A stretch of 64,000 nt of DNA from the NCBI GenBank assembly GCA_030562195.1, contig JAUJPP010000005.1, forward strand, positions 12,396,826 through 12,460,825, written 5' to 3'. The translations under genes and the position numbers were made by a program. The DNA is from Nipponacmea schrenckii. Lineage: Eukaryota; Mollusca; Gastropoda; Lottiidae. The number at the start of each line of letters is the position of its first letter. The stretch's first letter is position 1. This document shows, piece after piece, positions 57,527 to 64,000 of this stretch. The notes beneath the pieces were generated by a model, which searched no databases, had not been told where the DNA came from, and worked only from the letters and a program-made list of their open reading frames with translations.

Positions 57527-58075
57527 AGACAGGACGATACACGAAACCCCCCACCCCATTAATTGAGAGATTATGTAAATATTGTAGTTTTAACGAAATT
57601 GAAGATGAGTGCCATGTTATTTTAAAATGCACAGCATACTCTAACATAAGAGAACCGTTTTTAAAATCCAGTTTTAACAATGTTTATACAGATAATATGA
57701 ATTTAGAAGAGAAGTTTAATTTCATTATGTGTAACCCAAACGCACAGTATTATCTTGGGAAATTTTTAGAACAAATGTTAAAAATAAGGAGAAGTTTAAA
57801 TCATTGATTATATTAATATGTTTCTAAAACGTGATATTTAACTTTATTTTTTTTACATACATGTTATAGTTTCTTCTATTTTATGAATTTTATTTCTTTT
57901 TACAAACTGTTTGATATTTTAACGTTTTAGTTGTTTTCTTATATGTCCATTTTAAGTCATGTCTCATAAGCCGATTCGGCTGGCTTCCTTTGTTTACTTT
58001 TACTTGTAAATTTAGTTTTTTTTTTATACTGGAAGGTGACATGTAAATAAACTATTTATTATTATTATTATTTAT
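57527..58075 (+). pseudogene. LINE 3' part after nested element, with tail
   Basis: Encodes the zinc-binding C-terminus CKYCSFNEIEDECHVILKC, then YSNIREPFLK and YLGKFLEQMLKIRRSLNH with a stop near 57808. The 3' UTR ends in AATAAACTATTTATT and an ATT tract at 58050-58073, directly before the CATATG target duplicate. Confidence 0.75.
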
Positions 58076-58706
58076 CATATGACATGATTCACCGAATCAA
58101 TCAATAATTAACTCTACACTGTTCATGGGCTGAATATGAGACAGGATCATGTCCTTGTGTATTGGGCCTAATTCTGACCCATGTAAAATAAAGAGTTTAT
58201 TATTATTATTATTATTTAAACTGTAGTCTGTACCTTAACAGAAAAAAAATGGCAGCTGCCATTTGCCAGACTTTTCTGTTTACTAACAGAGAATTTGAGC
58301 ATTTGGTAGATGACAGATATTTTGTTGACTTACAGATCTGTTTAAAAACGGAATTATCTGTAATAATATGACTCTGTTAGTTGACAGAAAATTCTGACAA
58401 ATGGTAGCTGCCAGTAATTTCCGTCGATTAACAGATCTGTAAAAAATCAGAAGTTGGTCAAGTTATGTGTCTGTTAAAATACAGGAATGTCTGGAAAATG
58501 GTAGCTGCAAGTAATTTCCGTTGATATACTGATCTGTTAATCATCATAAGTCGGTCAAGTTATGGTTCTGTTGAAATACAGGAATCGTAAAATTCTTACC
58601 CATACAAAAACAAAATAAGTTTACTCATATCATCATTGTGTACACTTATAATATGTAACAAACAAAACTGGATTATATATCAATAAAAAAGATAATAAAA
58701 CAATTT
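58076..58706 (+). repeat. Duplicated repeat block, copy 2, right part
   Basis: Matches 1438-2366 without the LINE fragment at 1652-1973: ACATGATTCACCGAATCAAT, the LINE/SINE tail at 58120-58217, and the two ~107 bp tandem units with GGTAGCTGCNAGTAATTTCC. Confidence 0.8.
58120..58217 (+). mobile_element. LINE/SINE 3'-tail copy (tail family 1)
   Basis: GGGCTGAATATGAGACAGG, then the AATAAAGAG motif and a TTA tract. Same insertion event as 1481-1576 before the block duplicated. Confidence 0.7.
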
Positions 58707-59192
58707 CCTTTGAATAACATGTCGCGGTCTACACACTCCACGATAATTGGTGCGGTTATAATGGCGAAGTCAGGCCAATGGGAATAAACGAAAAGGAACC
58801 AAGACTATTTCTTATAACTGATGACAATGTACCCAATGTTCTGTCCTGTCCGTGCTTTCTTGATTATTACCTTTGGAATTCTTTAAAATGACTGTCTTGT
58901 AGCTCGTTCTCAGAACGGTTCCTCTGCACATGGCGCCTGCTCTGCAAGAAAATATTAAACGCAAGTGCAATAAAATATGGAAGGGAATAGCTGCCATAAT
59001 TATGGCAGCTATTCTCTTCTATAATAAAACCATGTAAATGTACATGTTTTTTGTTGTTGTTGTTCAAACACAGAAGCCTGCAGAACTTCAATGAACAAGC
59101 CTACTTTGCATTTTTTAGAGACCGGATTTTGAATTGAAAATTTTTGTAATCAGATAAATAGGTCTTCTTTGTGCTCTTTTACTGTCGGTTAT
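58707..59192. other. Unassigned, upstream of pseudogene E
   Basis: This stretch does not match the upstream DNA of the other lectin copies, so copy E has lost its promoter and first codons. It contains a 30 bp perfect palindrome at 58985-59014. No gene is seen. Confidence 0.5.
58985..59014. repeat. 30 bp perfect palindrome
   Basis: The half-site GAATAGCTGCCATAA is followed directly by its reverse complement TTATGGCAGCTATTC with no spacer. With one mismatch it extends to ~38 bp. Confidence 0.9.
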
Positions 59193-61223
59193 AATTAGTT
59201 TGATACAAACGTATAGTGTAATCCGCTGTATAGCAAGATGTTGGACTCTTTACAACTGGGATCAGATTCATTTTCAAGGAGAAGATTGTTATTGTTTAGC
59301 ACCGATTTATGCGCAGGCTGGTGAGATATCTGGATATATGACGGCTAACTCTTCAATTTGGACCATTTACAAAGGTATGTTGTATATTTTCGTCTTTGAT
59401 ACATAAAGCTCTCTGTATAACACCATTAGAGCAACCATGGTATTGTATACTAGTAGTCATTTGTTTCTGGTAGATCTTTCCCTCGATAGTATACACTAAG
59501 TAAGTCTTTATCATCAGAATGTCTTTGCTCTGATAAATATTATTATTTATAAGTTTATATTGAAAAGAATAATTCCCTACCATGTTTAAAGTTTTATTAT
59601 ATTCCTTAGACTTCCTTAGGGTATTATGTAGCACTCTTATATTGACTATTTAAGTTGAACTTTCATTTCATTCATCCCAAAGATTTACAGTACTCTTTTG
59701 AGGTGGAACTTTTGAAGAGACTTTTTGGGGTTTATTGTGGGAAGAGGTACTAATATAAGTGTTTGCCTTTATCATGGCAAATATGAAAACCTTAAAAATA
59801 AGAAGGAGACATTTCCCTAGAATTAGGTGTTTATTTGCTTAAATGTTTGCAGCATTTTTTTTTAAATAAATGTTAAGGGTTTGATTTTTATTTTCAAACC
59901 TTCAGATTCGTTCAGGCACATATTTCTCTAGATTCGCTATAAAGTTTTAATACATTTGGGAGAAAAACCATAGAAATGTCGCTTTTACAAGTTTTATACT
60001 ACTAGCAACTAACAATGTTTTTTATTCATAGGTAATATAATTGGGAATCAGAAAGTTTTAACTAAATTCGGTGTTAAACGAAACACGGTTTACATATTTA
60101 TATATGGATATTAACTATATTATATAAGTCCAATTCCAGCGAGTATTCATTTTGGAAAACATACGGTAATTCACATATATTTATTTCAGATACTAATTAT
60201 TGTTCCGAGAAAGGATACACGATATTTCCAGACCAAGGATATTGCTTAAAATACTTTTCAAACAATAAACAGTGGCAAGACGCTGAATCAAGATGTCAGG
60301 AAGATGGTGGACATTTAGCCTCACTTTATACTCAACAAGATTGGACTAATGTGCGATCTATATATACGGGTAGGTTTAATTTTTAACTCACTCAATATTC
60401 ATGAACAACAACCTCCTTCATTGTCAGATGTTGGTTTGGTTGGCGAATTGTGTTGCAAACGGTTGTTGATGCGGGGCATTATGAAAATGAATCGAATGTA
60501 CGCGGAATGTAATAGGGGAAAGTTATATATTATGCTAGCGTAAATGTAGGGATCAAGATATGTAAAAAAAAGGTCATACGGAGTCATAGACATTAACACA
60601 TCTCACTGTAATGAACCTCAATCTAGTGGTAACATCCGTTAATGTGATAAATCTCAATTCCAAGTTTAATGGATACTGCGTCTTGGAAAGAACGTGGCCA
60701 ATTGGAGCATATATAAATCAGTGGCTGCCATGAATAGTATAAAATAATGTTTAAATATCTAACAAATCTTGGTAATTATCCAATAAGATGCATTTGAACA
60801 ATAAATTGATTAAGCGTTTTTCAAAAATTAATTTTTCATATATTAAGGGATTCTGTTACTTTATGACACCAGGTAAGTTCACTGATGGATATTATACTCA
60901 TATTAACCATCCTTGAGAACTAAAATTTTATGTTTATTCTAAGACGCAATAACCCTTTAATAATTTCAATGTAATGTAGCCCACTGTTCAATTTTCAGAT
61001 AGCGGTTATGTTCATATTGGAGCACACCGGACACTGGCAGGTACGGTTAGGGTTAGAGTTTGTATTGATAACAGGAGAAACTGTAAATGAGTCGTTGTGG
61101 GAAACTGGTGAACCAAATAATGACAATGGGATAGAGGCGTGTGCTTCACTATTCAGGCTCAAATATAATGATTTCCCGTGTTATTCATCTTATTTTTTTA
61201 TTTGTCAAATATTTACAAATTAA
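59193..61223 (+). pseudogene. Copy E: truncated and frameshifted C-type lectin paralogue
   Basis: Exon 1 begins mid-sequence at about 59193 (SLIQTYSVIRC) and lacks the start, signal peptide and promoter. It ends at 59374 with the usual donor. Exon 2 (60190-60369) is intact and almost identical to copy B, with a GTAGGT donor. Exon 3 (60999-61223) has a 10 bp insertion GGTTAGGGTT at 61045-61054 that shifts the frame within the AHRTLAGT stretch, so the EPN, cysteine and FICQ segments that follow are read out of frame. Apart from that the exon 3 sequence is well kept (EPNNDNG, NDFPC), so inactivation looks recent. Its 3' flank matches copies A and D. Confidence 0.85.
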
Positions 61224-61327
61224 ACTAAGGTAATTTGTTCACTTTATGTTGGCAAACTCTGTTGGAAGGTACATGTAATCTTTTTTACACGACCATATAA
61301 ATATGTGCACGTATATTGTCGTTGCTC

Positions 61328-61352
61328 CGGTCCGTCCGTCCGTCCGTCCTTC
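61328..61352. repeat. GTCC simple-repeat tract at satellite edge
   Basis: GGTCCGTCCGTCCGTCCGTC, the complement of the tract at 38287-38325, at the gene-proximal end of the satellite element. Confidence 0.85.
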
Positions 61353-62680
61353 AAATATTTGTTGTAGACACAATAGAAGCTACAATTTTCAATTGATTTG
61401 AATCAAACTTATTATGAGCATCAGAATTGATAAAACGGCGGTCAAGTGCGATTTTGATGATTTTTCGATGAACTGTTTTTGATTTCGGGGAAGGGAGGGA
61501 TTGAATCTCTTAGATGTGCAGGCCTAGGGTGGAACTAGTAAATTAGGTTAAAATTTAATTCTAGGTGCAATAAAAGCTACAATATTCAATGGATTTTGAA
61601 GAAACTTGGTGTGGGCATTTGATTTGATAAGACGGCGGTCAAGATTGAATTTGACATTTTTTGATGAACAGTTTGCGAGTTATTTCCCTTGACTGCAATA
61701 TGAGCTACGATTTCAATGGATTGATTGGATGGATTTATTTGAACTGAAAAAAGACAGCAGTCAAATTCAAATGTGACCATTTTTCAATGAAGGTTTCTGA
61801 GTTATTGCCCTTGACTTAGAAAAATCGCCCAAATTTTATTGTGGGTGCTATAGAAGCTGCAATTTTAATTGGATCTTGATGAATCTTGGTGTAAGCATTT
61901 GAATTGATAAGACGCCGGTCAAGTTCGAATATGATGAACGGTTTGCAAGTTATTGCCCTTGATTTAGTTGTGGGTTCAATAGAGGCTAGAATTTTCAATG
62001 AATTTTGATGAAACATGGTGTGAGCGTTAGAAATTATAAGACGATTTCTTCAAACACTTTTCTTGAGTTATTGCCCTTGACTTGGTAAAATTGCATCAAA
62101 ATTTTGTTGTGGGTGCAATAGTACATATCTACCATTTTCAATAGATTCTAATGAAACTTGGTGTGAGACATGGAATTCATAAGCCGCCAGTTAAGTTCGA
62201 ATATGACAATTGTTCGATGAATGGTTTGCGAGTTATTGCCCTTGATTTAGTAACATCACGTCAAATTTTGTTTTGTTTTTGTGGGTGCAATAGAAGCTAC
62301 AATTTTCAATTTTAATGAAACTTGGTGTGAATATTGGAATTGATAAGGGCGGTCAAGTTTGAATTTGACAATTTTGTGGAACGGTCTTTGAGTTATTGCC
62401 TTTGACTTGATAAAACCATGTCAAATTTTTATTTTAGGTGCAAAAAAAAGCTACAATTTTCAACGGAATTTAATGAAACTTTGTGTGAGCATTGGAATGG
62501 ATAAAACGCTGGTCAAGTTCAAACTTTATAATATTGATGAAAGTTTTTTGACTTAGTAAAACCCCTTCAAAATTCCATTGTGGGTGCAAAAGAAGGTACA
62601 ATTTTGATGAAACTTGTGAGCTTTAGAATTGACAAGACAGCGTTCAAGTTCAAATTTGGCGACTTATAAGAAGGGTTTGT
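61353..62680 (+). repeat. ~160 bp satellite array, copy E flank
   Basis: GAGTTATTGCCCTTGACTT recurs with ~150-165 bp spacing (about 61798, 61949, 62063, 62231, 62391), with TGGGTGCAATAGAAGCTACA in most units. It is the inverted counterpart of 36800-38285. Units are diverged and some are truncated. Confidence 0.85.
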
Positions 62681-62769
62681 TTGTATTATATAGATGATAT
62701 AGGAAAAATTATTTAACAATGCTGATGTGTGGGGGTATGTTACCTTGCCTTGCAAGCTATCTTTGTTGA

Positions 62770-63740
62770 TTGAAATAACTAATCAAGTTTATTCTGTATC
62801 ATAGTATATTCGATTGGTTACATCTTGTTTCCCACTGGTGTATTCACATTACGACTTGACTAATCCGTAATCTGCGGACTATATTACAACTAGAGAGGCC
62901 AAAATAAAAAGACAAATTTACACACTAATGTTATAATTGCGAAGTCATCCGTTTTAGTTATATAGAATGATATCTCATAACCATCAAACTGCAAGCAGAT
63001 AAGTTTTAACAATTATAGCAGATACAATTATTTATTTCAAATCAGAGGTTTTCAACGTTTTCTTAATATTACCTCTATCATAATCCTGATCGATACTATA
63101 ATCCCCCCTCCTTCAAAATCTGTACTATTTCCACGCAGCAGCTAGGCCGGGTTAAAAAGATAACGCCTTTCAAGTATGAATTATTTCATTGTTTTCTCCA
63201 GTTTGTTTCGGTTAGCTTCACTGACACAAAGCCTAATTAATTCTTTAATAAAATTTATTAATAATGGTACGACTTTGCAAATCAAACCATTAAATAAATT
63301 AGATAATTTATTAGGGTCTGCCTCCAAACCTGTCAATTGGCTGATAGTTCATTCGAAATTATTAATTTAAACTTCAAGATTTATAGAAAAAATACCCTCT
63401 TTCAAAATATGGATAAATTTTATCAGATCCAAAGCTACAGTAGAAATTTGCTCTGTATGAAAACAGCTCAGCCATGAACCTAAATTATTGGATAGGATGG
63501 AACAGCTTTTAAATCTTTAGAATAATGAAATTGGACAAAAATTAACTCAGAATCATCTTAATAACGAATATTTTCTCAATCGTAATGTGAATTTACCTTC
63601 CTAGACGTGACAAACACTCTCTTTTACAATTTCACTCTTATTTTTTTCTTTTTTTTGTTTTTTATTGTATGTTTATAAACACATTTATATATACTTATAT
63701 AGATACACTACTATATTAATAAAATGTTCCATCAATAAAA
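62770..63740 (+). repeat. Shared downstream flank, copy E
   Basis: Matches copy A's flank (about 5960-6350) and, inverted, copy D's flank (about 35540-36650). No gene is seen; short frames here lack motifs. Confidence 0.7.
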
Positions 63741-64000
63741 AAAAATAAGTAGAACTGTGAACAGTTTCGAGAGTGGCAAACAACCTCTATGGGTTCAAAA
63801 AATATACGCGAAGTTTTATTATGTAATATTGTTACACCACAGTTTTAAGTTAATTGCATATTAATGAGAAAGTTTTTAAGGTTCCATCATAAAAATATTT
63901 AAGGTCAGAATTGTCAATAATATTTATTTTTGTGAATAAAACAAGAGGTTGAAATTAATCTATTATATCTAACATGGATAGATGTTGTAAAATAAAAACT
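63741..64000. other. Unassigned right edge
   Basis: AT-rich sequence beyond the shared flank; nothing recognised. Confidence 0.5.

Noticed and set aside
59193..59374. Treating copy E as an intact gene using an alternative upstream exon
   Set aside because: No signal-peptide exon is visible in 58.7-59.2 kb and exon 3 is frameshifted by a 10 bp insertion.

Overview
The window looks like non-coding-rich, AT-rich nuclear DNA of an invertebrate, most likely a bivalve mollusc. The grounds are short lectin genes with phase-1 introns, a crowd of non-LTR, Penelope-like, Ty3/Gypsy and tyrosine-recombinase (DIRS/Ngaro-like) retroelements, and satellite-bearing inserts with ~160 bp units of the kind described in bivalves. 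The species is inferred from this composition and not proven. There is no bacterial-style gene organisation.

The only host gene family I can support is a cluster of small secreted proteins. They share a first exon (signal peptide plus a PAN/apple-like cysteine pattern) and have different C-terminal modules. Copy A (3903-5876, +) and copy B (12781-15593, +) are three-exon genes whose exons 2 and 3 encode one C-type lectin domain. Copy D (38402-47111, -) has the same exons, but its first intron is swollen by a LINE. Copy C (54160-55091, +) has the same first exon spliced in phase to a P-type trefoil exon in place of the lectin domain. Copy E (59193-61223, +) is 5'-truncated and frameshifted by a telomere-like 10 bp insertion. 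The copies share upstream DNA (a tandemly repeated promoter module), introns and downstream DNA, so the cluster grew by segmental duplication, including inversion.

By region: 1-2.4 kb is foldback and LINE-derived repeats, with a second copy of most of it at 55.3-58.7 kb. 2.4-7.5 kb is copy A, its flanks and a 32 bp minisatellite. 7.5-10.9 kb is a LINE split by a Penelope-like element. 11-17.1 kb is copy B and a 5'-truncated LINE. 18.5-24.2 kb is a five-unit array of a ~1.1 kb macrosatellite. 24.9-29.1 kb is a decayed Ty3/Gypsy element on the minus strand. 29.2-33.9 kb holds fragments of two LINEs and a GIY-YIG retroelement. 34.4-47.1 kb is the inverted downstream flank, copy D and the nearly complete LINE in its intron (ORF1 with an SGNH esterase domain; ORF2 with endonuclease and reverse transcriptase). 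47.15-47.65 kb is a 500 N assembly gap. 47.65-51.4 kb is a tyrosine-recombinase retrotransposon with split direct repeats. 51.4-51.9 kb holds two interleaved inverted repeats. 52-55.1 kb is copy C. 55.3-58.7 kb is the nested repeat block. 59.2-64 kb is pseudogene E, a 160 bp satellite element and the shared downstream flank.

The most interesting biology is the modular lectin/trefoil family: one secretion and PAN-like exon paired with alternative binding modules through a symmetric phase-1 intron, with one paralogue that lost both cysteines of the inner lectin disulfide and changed its sugar-specificity triplet. Base quality is uneven (22.8-23.0 kb and 49.38-49.6 kb look error-rich), so single-base frameshifts there should be treated with caution.
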